Shown here: piece after piece, positions 43,740 to 52,732 of the stretch
Position numbering within the stretch: the stretch's first letter is position 1
Layout: every line of letters begins with the position of its first letter
Assembly: GCA_959597175.1 (NCBI GenBank)
Contig: CAUFXM010000001.1
Span: 186,001 to 250,000, forward strand
DNA: 64,000 bases
Source of the DNA: an uncultured Methanomassiliicoccales archaeon
GTDB taxonomy: Archaea; Thermoplasmatota; Thermoplasmata; Methanomassiliicoccales; Methanomethylophilaceae
Reading direction: 5' to 3'
Made by a program: the position numbers and the translations under genes
The notes under the pieces: generated by a model
The model's input: the letters and a program-made list of their open reading frames with translations, nothing else
Database searches by the model: none
What the model was told of the DNA's origin: nothing

Positions 43740-45185
43740 TTGGACATCCAGAGAGCCAAGGACGCGATACGCGACGCCGTGAGGACCTACCTCGACAAGG
43801 ACGCAGCAGGGAACTACGTCATCCCCAGGAACAGGCAGAGGCCCATAATGGTCATGGGAGCCCCGGGACTGGGGAAGACGGCTATCATGTCCCAGATCGC
43901 GGCGGAGCTCGGGATAGGGTACGTCGGATACACGATCACCCATCACACCAGGCAGTCCGCCATCGGTCTGCCGATGATAGAGACCCGCACCTACGGAGGG
44001 GCGGAGGTCCCGATCACCAGGTACACCATGAGCGAGATTGTAGCCTCGGTTTACGAGGCGATGGAGTCCCAGGAGGTCAGAGAGGGGCTGCTGTTCATCG
44101 ACGAGGTCAACTGCGTCTCGGAGACCCTCTCCGCGGCGATGCTGGACCTGCTGCAGAACAAGAAGTTCGGCCCTCACCGCATCCCTGACGGATGGGTGCT
44201 GGTGACCGCCGGAAACCCGCCGGAGTTCAACTCCTCCGCCAGGGAGTTCGACATAGCCACCCTGGACAGGATCAGGGTCATCGACGTGGAGCCGGACACG
44301 GACGTCTGGCTCAGGTACGCGGTGTCCGCAGGCATACACAGCGCCGTGACCTACTACCTGAGGGTCAAGCCCCAGAACCTGCTGAGCATCGGCAGCACCC
44401 CCGAGGGGCCGGTGTTCGTCACCCCCAGGGGATGGGAGGACCTCTCCACTGTGCTGAAGGAGCACGACGCCCTGGGGCTGGAGACGGACGTCGACCTCGT
44501 CTCGCAGTACGTCCGCGATCCGGACATAGCGGCGGAGTTCGTCCGGTACCTCGGGTTCCATAGGAAGTACCAGGAGGAGCACGACGTGTCGTCCATCCTG
44601 GACGGCACGGAGGACGCCGGGAGCCTTGCGTCCGCGGATGCGGAGGAGAAGCTCTCGGTCATGTCCGTGCTGGTCGGAAGGCTCAACACCGAGGCGGAGG
44701 AGGGGCTGCGCCTGGAGAGGCTCTGCCGGGTGCTTTCCTCCGTGGACCCGGATGACCCGGCGTCGTCGCTGGAGTCGGCGAGGTCCGGTCTGAAGGCCGA
44801 GGTCTCCTCGCAGACCTCCCTGGACACCGCCGGCACCGCACGCTACTGCCTCTCTGCGATCGCCGACCTGGACCCCTCCGCGGCCGGGGCGCTGCTGGAT
44901 GAGACGGAGAGACGCCTGGCCGCCTCCAGGGAGGGGTTCGACACGCACGTGTCCAACGCGATGGCCTCGATGGTCGCATCCTTCGGCAGGGGTCAGGAGG
45001 CCGTCTCGCTCCTGGCAGGACTGATCTCCAGCTACAGCATCGTGATGTTCTCGGAGCCGGACGGGGCGCTGTACAGGTACAACGACGAGCTTCTGGATGC
45101 AGGAAGGGACAGGCGTCTGGCCGGGGAGGTGCTCCGATGGCGAACAGGACCGAGTACGAGGACTGCGGGGGAGGGCTCAGGATAA
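43740..45185 (+). CDS. MoxR-type AAA+ ATPase
   Basis: 481 residues. Walker A is GAPGLGKTA (about residue 40) and Walker B is GLLFIDEVN; sensor 1 is VTAGNPPEFNSSAREFD, and an arginine follows in LDRIRV. This is the MoxR layout, followed by a long helical C-terminal half of unknown fold. MoxR ATPases act as chaperones for metal insertion or complex assembly with VWA partners such as the one encoded just upstream. TTG at 43740 is preferred over GTG at 43725 because AGGTGG lies four bases before it. It overlaps the next gene by 49 bases. Confidence 0.87.
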   Translation: MDIQRAKDAIRDAVRTYLDKDAAGNYVIPRNRQRPIMVMGAPGLGKTAIMSQIAAELGIGYVGYTITHHTRQSAIGLPMIETRTYGGAEVPITRYTMSEIVASVYEAMESQEVREGLLFIDEVNCVSETLSAAMLDLLQNKKFGPHRIPDGWVLVTAGNPPEFNSSAREFDIATLDRIRVIDVEPDTDVWLRYAVSAGIHSAVTYYLRVKPQNLLSIGSTPEGPVFVTPRGWEDLSTVLKEHDALGLETDVDLVSQYVRDPDIAAEFVRYLGFHRKYQEEHDVSSILDGTEDAGSLASADAEEKLSVMSVLVGRLNTEAEEGLRLERLCRVLSSVDPDDPASSLESARSGLKAEVSSQTSLDTAGTARYCLSAIADLDPSAAGALLDETERRLAASREGFDTHVSNAMASMVASFGRGQEAVSLLAGLISSYSIVMFSEPDGALYRYNDELLDAGRDRRLAGEVLRWRTGPSTRTAGEGSG

Positions 45186-45826
45186 CCCGCCTGGTCTCCA
45201 CCGACAAGGTCGTAACCGTGCCGTCGGACCACGGTGGGAAGCCCGTGGTCTCACTCGGACCCCGCATTCTGGTGGGCTCCCCTCCGGCCGACGGCCGCAC
45301 CGTGAGGATTCCGTCGACGGTCACCGATATGGACCCCGAGGCCCTCTGCGGGATCATCGGGATCAAGAGGGTGGAGTACGGCGGGGAGATGGAGGTCTTC
45401 AACTCATTCGGCGCCGTCACCGAGACGGACTGCACACTGGTGTGCAGGAACTCCGGTTCCGAGTACACGTTCGACTTCCTGGCAGGGCACCCCATGTCGT
45501 TCCCCGGCTTCGACGATGCGCTCCTGTCGATGAACATGAGGATGAGCCCCGAGATAGCGGCGAGGCGCCTGAGGGACCCGATAGGATTGACGGAGAAGGC
45601 GAGGGAGAGGTACGAGAAGGTCCTCTCGGAGGTCCTGATGCCGAGGGCGGAGCAGGCCGTTTCGAAAGGTGACGTCAAGGCCCTGAGGGAGCTGTTCTCC
45701 ACAGGGATTGTCTCCGACGCCGACATCTCCAGGCTGATGGAGAGGTCGCTGAGGTCAGGCAAGACGGGGATCACCAGCGCGCTGATGTCCGAGGTACGCA
45801 GAAGGTATCTGGAGAAGAGGGTTTGA
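45137..45826 (+). CDS. Hypothetical protein with short LRR-like N-terminus
   Basis: 229 residues. The N-terminal half has beta-rich segments resembling a few BspA-type repeats (VVTVPSDHGGKPVVSLGPRI, VRIPSTVTDMDPEALCGI). The C-terminal half is helical and resembles diverged repeat helices (AVSKGDVKALRELFSTGIVS). No signal peptide, so intracellular. The ATG at 45137 follows a strong GGGGAGGTG ribosome site by about six bases and lies inside the MoxR gene end, so it is translated with that set. It may be a substrate or adaptor of the MoxR-VWA pair; this is inference. Confidence 0.72.
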   Translation: MANRTEYEDCGGGLRITRLVSTDKVVTVPSDHGGKPVVSLGPRILVGSPPADGRTVRIPSTVTDMDPEALCGIIGIKRVEYGGEMEVFNSFGAVTETDCTLVCRNSGSEYTFDFLAGHPMSFPGFDDALLSMNMRMSPEIAARRLRDPIGLTEKARERYEKVLSEVLMPRAEQAVSKGDVKALRELFSTGIVSDADISRLMERSLRSGKTGITSALMSEVRRRYLEKRV

Positions 45827-45842
45827 CCGGGGGATTCCCCGG
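45827..45842. terminator. Bidirectional hairpin
   Basis: CCGGGG and CCCCGG (loop GATT) lie between the stops of the convergent genes at 45826 and 45851. Confidence 0.5.
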
Positions 45843-45850
45843 AGAGGGTT

Positions 45851-46030
45851 TCACTGGGCGGGCTCCCACTTGCACCTGACGGGGGACACGATGGCCCCCT
45901 CGGCCTTGAGCTCCTTGAACGCCTTATCGATCTCCTTCCTGTCGATGCCGGTGGCCTTCTCGACCTCGCCGGCACTCATCGGCTTGCCGGCCTCCTTCAT
46001 TGCCTTGATGACGTCGTCCTTGACTGCCAT
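45851..46030 (-). CDS. Small winged-helix-like DNA-binding protein
   Basis: 59 residues: MAVKDDVIKAMKEAGKPMSA, then GEVEKATGIDRKEIDKAFKE, then LKAEGAIVSPVRCKWEPAQ. Helix 1, helix 2 and the recognition helix (DRKEIDKAFKELKAEG) followed by a short wing (IVSPVRCKW) fit a compact winged helix-turn-helix, as in small MarR-like archaeal regulators. The gene is too short for many callers. The Lys/Glu-rich composition suggests high expression. A GTTAAC block lies just upstream. Target unknown. Confidence 0.8.
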   Translation of the reverse strand: MAVKDDVIKAMKEAGKPMSAGEVEKATGIDRKEIDKAFKELKAEGAIVSPVRCKWEPAQ

Positions 46031-46150
46031 GTTAACACCGTGAATCTCATCGATGAGGTCGTAGTTATAGTCTTGCCATCAACGTGAGCGGGGGTCGCGG
46101 AAACGATCCGGAGCCAAACATTTGAATCCCCCTCCTGACGTGACGGCGTC

Positions 46151-47281
46151 GTGAGCGACGGCCAATCGATCGGTGCCAGGGCGGCAGGTTTCGTCAGATC
46201 CCAGCCGGTGCTGACCGTGTCGGCGATATTGGCTGTCGCATCCATGGCCCTGATACCCCCGTCATCCGATTACATCGGATATATCGACGTACGTACCCTC
46301 TGCATCCTGTTCTGCTTCATGGCGGTGGTCGCCGGTCTGAGGGAGTGCAACCTCTTCGGCAACATCGCGGGGAGACTGCTGGCAGGCGAGCGCTCCCTCA
46401 GGTCGCTGTGCGCGATCCTCGTCGCCCTGCCGTTCTTCTCGTCGATGCTGATAACCAACGACGTCGCCCTGATAACGTTCGTCCCGTTCACCATACTGGT
46501 GCTGGGGCTGGCGGGCCACGGCGAGAGGGTCCTGCCGGTGGTGGTACTCCAGACCCTGGCCGCCAACCTCGGCAGCATGCTGCTGCCCTTCGGCAACCCC
46601 CAGAACCTCTACATCCACTCCAGGTACGACCTGGGCACCCCCGAGATGGTGGCGTTCCTCGCGCCCCTGGTGATCGTCGGAGGCGTCGTGCTCTTCCTGA
46701 TGTGCTCCCGCTTCGGAAGGGAGAGGGTGCACGTGGACATGAGCTCCGACAGGGAGGTGCGCAGCCCCCACTTCATGGGGATGATGGGCGTTCTTTTCGT
46801 TCTCTGCGTCCTGTCGGTGCTCAGGATCGTACCGTACCAGGCGGTGCTGGTCATCACCGTCGCGGCGTTTCTGCTGACGCACCGCCGCGTGCTCCTGAGG
46901 GTGGACTACGGTCTGCTGCTGACCTTCGTGTTCCTGTTCGTCTTCACCGGGAACATCGCCCAGGTGGACGCCGTGCACGAAGTCCTCTCCGACCTCATGG
47001 CCTGGGACCCCATGCTGACGTCCCTCGGCATGAGCCAGGTGATCAGCAACGTGCCCGCCGCCACCCTCCTCTCCGGGTTCACCGACCAGTGGCAGGGCCT
47101 GCTGGCCGGGGTGGACATCGGCGGATTCGGTACGCCGATCGCCTCCATGGCCAGCATGATCTCCCTGGGGTTCTACTCCAAGGTGGAGGGCGCCAGGACG
47201 GGGAGGTACCTGGCACTGTTCACCGTCGCCAACGTGGTGATGATCGCCGTACTGGTGCCGGTGTACTACCTGCTGATGTGA
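46151..47281 (+). CDS. SLC13/ArsB-type anion permease
   Basis: 376 residues with about ten membrane helices. Blocks LITNDVALITFVPFT, LLPFGNPQNLYIHS, FTGNIAQVD, QVISNVPAATLL and FGTPIASMASMIS match the duplicated Asn-Pro/Thr signatures of the ion-transporter superfamily (ArsB, NhaD, SLC13 dicarboxylate/citrate carriers). The substrate cannot be told; there are no arsenic genes nearby. The start is GTG at 46151 with an A+T patch about 30 bases upstream. The stop directly abuts the convergent nitroreductase gene. Confidence 0.85.
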   Translation: MSDGQSIGARAAGFVRSQPVLTVSAILAVASMALIPPSSDYIGYIDVRTLCILFCFMAVVAGLRECNLFGNIAGRLLAGERSLRSLCAILVALPFFSSMLITNDVALITFVPFTILVLGLAGHGERVLPVVVLQTLAANLGSMLLPFGNPQNLYIHSRYDLGTPEMVAFLAPLVIVGGVVLFLMCSRFGRERVHVDMSSDREVRSPHFMGMMGVLFVLCVLSVLRIVPYQAVLVITVAAFLLTHRRVLLRVDYGLLLTFVFLFVFTGNIAQVDAVHEVLSDLMAWDPMLTSLGMSQVISNVPAATLLSGFTDQWQGLLAGVDIGGFGTPIASMASMISLGFYSKVEGARTGRYLALFTVANVVMIAVLVPVYYLLM

Positions 47282-47785
47282 TCAGTACCCGTTGTGGTGG
47301 ACCTTCGACGGATCGAACCTGTCCGTGTGGGGGGCGGGCCTCTCCTTCGGGTAGCCTACGGCGATGATGCAGAAGGGCATCAGGTTCTCCGTCAGGTCGA
47401 AGAGGTCGGAGATGGCGTTCATCCTCTCCCTCACAGGGGCGATCCCTATCCACACTGCTCCCAGACCCAGGCAAGTCGCGGATAGAAGGATGTTCTCGGT
47501 GCAGGCTGCCAGGTCCTGCTCCCACATCTGTGGGACGGTCATGGAGTCCCTGTTGCCAAGCACCACGATGGCCATTGGGGCCCTGCCCACAGGACCCGCG
47601 TACGGGGAGGCCTTGGACAGCTCCGCGAGAAGTTCCGGGTCGTCCACGACTATGAACTCCCAGGACCGCTGGTTCCTCGCCGAAGGCGCATACATGCCGG
47701 CCTCCAGCATGCGGTCGACCTTGTCCTTCTCAACCTTCCCGGGCATGTATTCCCTGACGCTCACCCTGTTGAACAGCTCGTTCAT
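47282..47785 (-). CDS. Nitroreductase-family flavoprotein
   Basis: 167 residues: RVSVREYMPGKVEKDKVDRM with the FMN-binding Arg pair, APSARNQRSWEFIVV, QDLAACTENILLSATCLGLG and IAVGYPKERPAP at the end. This is the full compact nitroreductase fold with bound FMN, usually dimeric and NAD(P)H-dependent. The physiological substrate is unknown. A TATA-like CTTTATGG lies about 35 bases upstream of the ATG. It is convergent with the permease gene. Confidence 0.92.
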   Translation of the reverse strand: MNELFNRVSVREYMPGKVEKDKVDRMLEAGMYAPSARNQRSWEFIVVDDPELLAELSKASPYAGPVGRAPMAIVVLGNRDSMTVPQMWEQDLAACTENILLSATCLGLGAVWIGIAPVRERMNAISDLFDLTENLMPFCIIAVGYPKERPAPHTDRFDPSKVHHNGY

Positions 47786-47834
47786 GATAGCACCGGCAAG
47801 GAATCTGTCAGGGGAACCATAAAGGTGATGGAAT

Positions 47835-47854
47835 GCCGGAGGACGGCCTCCGGC
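47835..47854 (-). terminator. Hairpin after LRR/InlB-repeat gene
   Basis: Perfect 8-bp stem (47835-47842 with 47847-47854, 4-base loop), ten bases past the stop at 47864. Confidence 0.55.
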
Positions 47855-47863
47855 GGTTTGGGA

Positions 47864-49342
47864 TCAGAAGTGCTTCCTGAGAACGAACAGCGCGAGGATC
47901 ACCACCACGATCACCACTGCGACGACGATGATCCACGTGGTGCTGGAGCCGTCGTCTGGGGACTGCTGGGACGACTGGTCGAAGACGGCGTTGAATGTCG
48001 CGTCGCCGGTGACGGTGAGTCCCTCTGTCAGACCCTCCCACTCCCTGAAGGTGTAGTCGTACCCGTCGGCGGACGCCTTGGTGGGGACCTCCTCCGGCGC
48101 GGTGATGGCATCGCCGTACTGGAGCTCGACCACCTTGAAGACCTCCTCCCCGTTCATGAAGGTGATCTCGTACAGGATAGGTATGCTGAGGAAGATTGCG
48201 TCGTATGTCACGTCGCCCTGGACGGTCGCCCCCGATGTGTAGCCGCTCCATGCCTGGAATGGGTATTCGAAGCGCAGGTCGGACTGCTTGGAGGGATCCG
48301 CGGGCGGCTCAATGACCGTGCCGTACGGCAGCGTCTCCTCGCTGACGATCACCCCGTCCGAGACGAACGTGACCTTGTACTCGCGGAGGGTGGTGTCGAA
48401 GACCGCGTCGAAGGTGTGCTCACCTGTAACTGTCATGTCGGCGGTGTAGCCGTCCCATCTGGAGAACTTGTAGAAGTACTGGGCGTCGTCCTTCTTCACG
48501 GGATCCGCGGGCGGGGTGATTCTGTCCCCGAGACGGAGCTCCTCCGTCTTCACGACCTCGCCGTCGACCTTGAACTCCACGGTGTAAAGCTGGTAGTCGT
48601 AGCTCAGCGTAACAACCATGTCGGTGGTGACTGTGGTCCCTTCGGCGATTGACGTTTCACCTTTGTACATGTTGATCGCGTAACCTTCGACCTTGGCCTC
48701 CTCGGGGACTGCGAGTGTGGTGTCGGGTTCCACTATGTCGAAGTCGATGCTGGTTATGGACTCTGGAGCACCGTCGAGAACGTAACGGACGATGAACTTG
48801 TCAGCGGTGACGTAGTTGAAAGTGGTGGATCCAGAATGACCGTCCAGAGGCGTCTCCTGCGATGTGCGGACTGTGCACGGCTGGGTTCTGTTGAGGTTGA
48901 ACGCATCATCACCGGTCACTGAGACTTCGCCTTTCAAATCTATGAACTGGAGATTGCTGCAACCCTGGAACGCACTGTCTCCGATCTCCACCGTACCCTC
49001 TATTGTGACGAACTCAAGTGAGCTGCAGCCGTAGAACGCATTTGCAGTTATTGTGGTGACCGATGAGGGGATGACCACCTCCACGATGTCCTTGTTGTCC
49101 CTGAAAGCATTACCGCTGATGGACTGGACGGCATAAGTAGAACTGCCAATGGTCACTTCCGATGGTATCTTGACGACGGTATCGGTACCCTCGTAACTGT
49201 TGACAATCACCGTGTTCCCGTTCGTGACATAGTCGAACCCGTCGACCACTTCCCCATCACTCTGCTCCGAGAACATCGCGACACAGGCGAAGGCCGTGGC
49301 CAGGGCTAACGCTACCGCTAGTGCTTTAGTTGAAACGTGCAT
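47864..49342 (-). CDS. Surface protein: BspA-type LRRs plus InlB-like B-repeats
   Basis: 492 residues. A signal peptide (ALAVALALATAFACVAMF) precedes three or four LRR_5 repeats (AVQSISGNAFRDNKDIVEV, VTTITANAFYGCSSLEFV) and a linker. Then come three Listeria/Bacteroides-type B-repeats, each with VxFxxDGxVVxxExLxYG, PADPxK, a YxFxxWxGYT block and VTGxxTFxAVF. A C-terminal membrane helix of about 20 residues ends in LRKHF. It is exported and anchored; an adhesin-like role is inferred. The ATG at 49342 follows an AGGATGG-like site, with a TTTAAAAAA box about 44 bases upstream. It is a close paralogue of the broken gene at 49578-50974. Confidence 0.88.
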   Translation of the reverse strand: MHVSTKALAVALALATAFACVAMFSEQSDGEVVDGFDYVTNGNTVIVNSYEGTDTVVKIPSEVTIGSSTYAVQSISGNAFRDNKDIVEVVIPSSVTTITANAFYGCSSLEFVTIEGTVEIGDSAFQGCSNLQFIDLKGEVSVTGDDAFNLNRTQPCTVRTSQETPLDGHSGSTTFNYVTADKFIVRYVLDGAPESITSIDFDIVEPDTTLAVPEEAKVEGYAINMYKGETSIAEGTTVTTDMVVTLSYDYQLYTVEFKVDGEVVKTEELRLGDRITPPADPVKKDDAQYFYKFSRWDGYTADMTVTGEHTFDAVFDTTLREYKVTFVSDGVIVSEETLPYGTVIEPPADPSKQSDLRFEYPFQAWSGYTSGATVQGDVTYDAIFLSIPILYEITFMNGEEVFKVVELQYGDAITAPEEVPTKASADGYDYTFREWEGLTEGLTVTGDATFNAVFDQSSQQSPDDGSSTTWIIVVAVVIVVVILALFVLRKHF

Positions 49343-49550
49343 CGAATCCCATCCTGATTCTGGAAGATATTCGGGAAACGCTTTTTTAAAGAACGCGGTG
49401 GAACGGAATCAGTTCCGCTGGATCCAACGAATCCCGCTACGAAATCCCTCGAGAAAACAGTGTTGAATCCTTCTGAATCGTGGTGGAACCGTCGGAAAAC
49501 AATCCTTTGTCTACGAACCTATCAGTCTGTTTTATAAAGGGTTTGAAGAT

Positions 49551-49568
49551 GCCGGGCTTCCACCCGGC
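49551..49568 (-). terminator. Hairpin after the frameshifted paralogue
   Basis: 6-bp stem GCCGGG/CCCGGC (loop CTTCCA), ten bases past the stop at 49578, in the same relative place as the hairpin of the paralogue. Confidence 0.5.
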
Positions 49569-49577
49569 GGTTTTGGG

Positions 49578-50974
49578 TCAGAAGTGCTTCCTGAACAGGA
49601 ACAGAGCCACCAGGACCACGACGATGATCACCACTACGATGACGATCCACATCGTGTCGGATCCGCCGTCATCGGAGGTCTGCTGAGGTACGACCTCGAA
49701 AATGGCGGTGAAGGTGTGGTCGCCGGAGACGGTCATGTCCTCGGTGTATCCCTCCCATCCGGTGAACCTGTAGTCGTTCCCGTCGGAGGACTCCCTCACG
49801 GGATCCTCAGGGATCTCGATGACATCTCCGTAGTGATAGGTTCTCTCGGAGACTACCTCCCCATCGGTACGAACCTGACCGTGTACTCGTGCTCCGACGA
49901 TGCGAAGACGGCGGTAAAGGTGTGTTCCCCAGAGACCGTCATCCCGTTGGTGAAACCATCCCATCCGGTGAACGTGAAGTCCACCCCGTCGACGGACTCC
50001 TTGGTGGGATCCTGTTCGGGAGGGACGATGACAGCGCCGTAATCCATCACGGACTCCTGGAAGGTCTCCCCTTCTGACACGAATTTCACCGTGTACTGGC
50101 GGAGCTCCTCGAGGAACTGCGCCTCGAACGTGACGTCCTGGGTGACGGTCATCCCCCCGTTGAATCCGTTCCAACCGGTGAATGTGTAGGTGTACTGGGC
50201 TGTCTGCTCCTTGGTCGGGTTCTCCGCAGGAGCCGTAATAGTCGCCCCGTAGTCGAGCTGTCCTGACCAGACAGTCTCCCCGTCGCAGACGAAGGAGACA
50301 GTGAACTTCTGGATCGTGTATGCCAGGTCGACGATGACGTCGGTGCTCAGAACGTAGTTCTCGGGAATCGACTCCCCGCCGATTGTCTGAACTATGTTGT
50401 ATCCCTGAACGGTTAGCTCGCTGGGAACCTGGACTGACCCTCCCGTCTGGGAGATCACGACTCTGCAGGGGTCGACTCCCTCGGGAGCACCGCTTGTTGT
50501 GAACAGAACAGCAACCTGATTATCGGAGAGCCGCTCGTAATTCACCATGATTCCCATGCTAAGTTCAGCAGAAGCACGCAGATAGAAGTGGTTGTTCCAG
50601 GGGAATGATGAATCCTCGATGGATGGCTGACCATCTATCGATACGAACTCCAGATCTGTGCAGTTATAGAACGCACTCCCGTCGATCATGATTACTGAGG
50701 ATGGGATGTACACCCCTACCACCCCAGGACCGAAAGCACCGGACATTATTCCGACGACCTCGTAGGAGGTGTCATTAATCGTTGCTGTGGAAGGTATGTG
50801 AACGACAGGGCCTGTTCCCGTGTAGTCGGAGACGAACGCGCTATCTCCCATCACTTTGTATTCCAACCCATCGCCCTCGGCGGCGTCACCGCCGTCGGCC
50901 ACAACCAAGGTAGCACCAACGACTGCGAGCAGAGCGACCGCTACGATGACCAGACTCCTTTCAACGTTGGACAT
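49578..50974 (-). pseudogene. Frameshifted LRR/InlB-repeat surface protein
   Basis: One gene split in two frames. From the ATG at 50974 the first frame encodes a signal peptide, LRR_5 repeats (VIMIDGSAFYNCTDLEFV) and two complete B-repeats. It then enters a third B-repeat (EHEYTVRFV) and stops at TAG (49853-49855). The other frame continues that same repeat exactly (DGEVVSERTYHYGDV, YRFTGWEGYTEDMTVSG) to a membrane helix and FRKHF at 49578. The other repeats here read F-V-S/C-D/E-G; restoring one base at about 49867/49868 would give F-V-x-D-G. So one base has been lost, by mutation or by sequencing error. Without it the protein lacks its membrane anchor. Confidence 0.85.
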
Positions 50975-50991
50975 GTCCCGCGCCCAGCGGG

Positions 50992-50998
50992 TTATAGT
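50992..50998 (-). promoter_or_regulatory. TATA-like box for the frameshifted surface-protein gene
   Basis: CTATAAC on the minus strand, about 22 bases before the ATG at 50974, suggests the broken gene may still be transcribed. Confidence 0.4.
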
Positions 50999-51025
50999 CC
51001 TTAAATGTGATTGCCGGATGGTCGG

Positions 51026-51820
51026 TCAGCGTCTCTTCTTCTGCGCCCCCGGCTTGTACGCTTTGAGGTACTTGAGCACCGCCTGGTCGTCCTCGGAGTC
51101 GGACCACTCCGGGGTGTACCCGCCCTTCATGTACTCGTTGTACCACTCGACGCACCTGTCCATGTACTCCGTCATGTCCAGCCTGGGCTTCACAACCACG
51201 TACGTGTTCTCCGGCGTGGGGACCCACTGCTTTGGACGGTCGTAGTCCGGCTCCTCCAGGAACCCAACCAGGAACACGATCCTGTCCAGCTTGGACAGCG
51301 TGGCGTAGAGGGACGCCTGCAGCATGTAGGACATCGGCACGTTGGTGTAACCCCCTTCCTCGTCCCTCCACCTCTCCCTGTCGGAGGCGGTCTTGATCTC
51401 CAGGATGGAGTTCCTCTTGCCGTCCAGCTGTATGTACCCGTCCACCATCCCGCCGAACACCTTCTCGTTGTGGAAGTGGTCGTAGCCGCACTGCTCCTTC
51501 GGCACCGGCTCCTCCACCGCCACCTTCGACCCGTCCGGCACGCCCAGAGGCTCCTTCAGGAGTGCGGTGCACCTGGTGCCCAGGTACTCCCTCAGCACTG
51601 GTTCGAGGATGTTGCCGGCGTCGATGTACTTGTTGGCCTTGTCGCCGGGGTACAGACCGGCCAGCTCGCATGCGACCTTGAACGGGGAGGCGAACTCGCT
51701 CATCCCCAGGATCGGGGCCACCCTGGTCCCGGTGATCTTCTTGAGCCTGTACGTGTCGAATATGACGGTACGCTCATCCTCGTCGATGTCGACGATCCCT
51801 GCCCTTCCGTCGAATGCCAT
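51026..51820 (-). CDS. YqaJ-type PD-(D/E)xK nuclease
   Basis: 264 residues. TGTRVAPILGMSEFASPFKV is the start of the YqaJ viral-recombinase fold, followed by an LEPVLREYL helix. The catalytic core has the Asp in GGMVDGYIQ and the E-x-K in SILEIKTAS, then MLQASLYATL, the conserved Q-x-x-x-Y helix. YqaJ-type enzymes are exonucleases of phage and mobile elements, acting in recombination. An excellent TATA box (CTTATATAC) is centred 26 bases upstream of the ATG. No recombinase partner is next to it, so it may be a domesticated phage gene. Confidence 0.87.
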   Translation of the reverse strand: MAFDGRAGIVDIDEDERTVIFDTYRLKKITGTRVAPILGMSEFASPFKVACELAGLYPGDKANKYIDAGNILEPVLREYLGTRCTALLKEPLGVPDGSKVAVEEPVPKEQCGYDHFHNEKVFGGMVDGYIQLDGKRNSILEIKTASDRERWRDEEGGYTNVPMSYMLQASLYATLSKLDRIVFLVGFLEEPDYDRPKQWVPTPENTYVVVKPRLDMTEYMDRCVEWYNEYMKGGYTPEWSDSEDDQAVLKYLKAYKPGAQKKRR

Positions 51821-51841
51821 GGCAGATTGAAGACTGAGGCG

Positions 51842-51850
51842 CGTATATAA
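51842..51850 (-). promoter_or_regulatory. TATA box for the YqaJ-like gene
   Basis: TTATATACG on the minus strand, centred 26 bases upstream of the ATG at 51820. Confidence 0.6.
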
Positions 51851-51976
51851 GAGGTGGGCGTGCAGTCATGCTACCAACGTTGCGGTTCACATGTCATGTC
51901 ACTGATCCGCCTACACGGAAACGACGGCTTCCGATTGCATTCCCACCAGTGGTTCGAAGTGATGCGTTCCCTGGGA

Positions 51977-52732
51977 TCATGCCCTCATGAAGTCCTCTGT
52001 GACCTCGACTATGTTCTCGCTCCCCATGATGGGCCGGTCCGCCTTGTTGATCAGCCGGTCACGGTCCTTCTGGGATATCGCCGCATCCCTATCTATTGCC
52101 ACCACGGTCCTGTATTCTCCCGCAAGGGTTCCCGCCAGCAGCAGGTTGATGATGACCTCCTTGGCCCTCTCCGAATTGTACGCCCCGAACACCAGAACGG
52201 GGCGTTCCACACCTATGAACACGTCTGGCTCGATCGTCTCCCCTGTCTGAATGGTGATCCTCTTGCCGAACTCACACATTCCGCTCAAGTCCGAGCTCTC
52301 GAACGCAGAACGGATGTCGTCCATGAACGTGCTCGCGACGTTGCTCCTGCTCAGATGCCTCATGTCAGCCGTCTGCATGATGGCCTGGATCATGGATGCC
52401 AGAGCGGGACCTAGTTCCGGGACAGAATCCACAGACACGTTGATCCTCTCGTCGTCCAACCTGACGTTGTTCTGACCGATGATCCTGTCCAGAAGCCTCA
52501 TCCTGACATCGGTGAAGTTGTACTCCTCGTAGGACAGCCACATCATGGTGTGGCCCTCATCCGTCAGCTTGTAGCGGCCGTCCTCCACCTTGAGCACTAT
52601 GTGGAACTCGTCCCCGTCATCGTAGTACATCTCGGTATGCACCAGGAACTCGTCGGAACCGATCTCCTCCAGGTCATACACAGAGCGTATGGATGTCCTG
52701 ATGTCTTCGATACGCGATGTCGTGCTGATCAC
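51977..52732 (-). CDS. DUF1828/DUF1829-like protein
   Basis: 251 residues. The N-terminal part carries MYYDDGDEFHIVLKVEDGRY and KLTDEGHTMMWLSYEEYNF, the DUF1828 signature (a short acidic beta region followed by L-T-D-x-G). The C-terminal half (DVFIGVERPVLVFGAYNSER, AGEYRTVVAIDRDAA) fits the DUF1829 part. The family often sits in mobile or prophage regions and is of unknown function. GTG at 52732 overlaps the stop of the upstream gene (GTGA) behind GGAGGGG, so the two are co-translated. Confidence 0.8.
   Translation of the reverse strand: MISTTSRIEDIRTSIRSVYDLEEIGSDEFLVHTEMYYDDGDEFHIVLKVEDGRYKLTDEGHTMMWLSYEEYNFTDVRMRLLDRIIGQNNVRLDDERINVSVDSVPELGPALASMIQAIMQTADMRHLSRSNVASTFMDDIRSAFESSDLSGMCEFGKRITIQTGETIEPDVFIGVERPVLVFGAYNSERAKEVIINLLLAGTLAGEYRTVVAIDRDAAISQKDRDRLINKADRPIMGSENIVEVTEDFMRA

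Noticed and set aside
49853..49855. In-frame TAG read through as pyrrolysine in the surface-protein gene
   Set aside because: The sequence after TAG in that frame is not homologous, whereas the other frame continues the repeat, so a frameshift explains the break.
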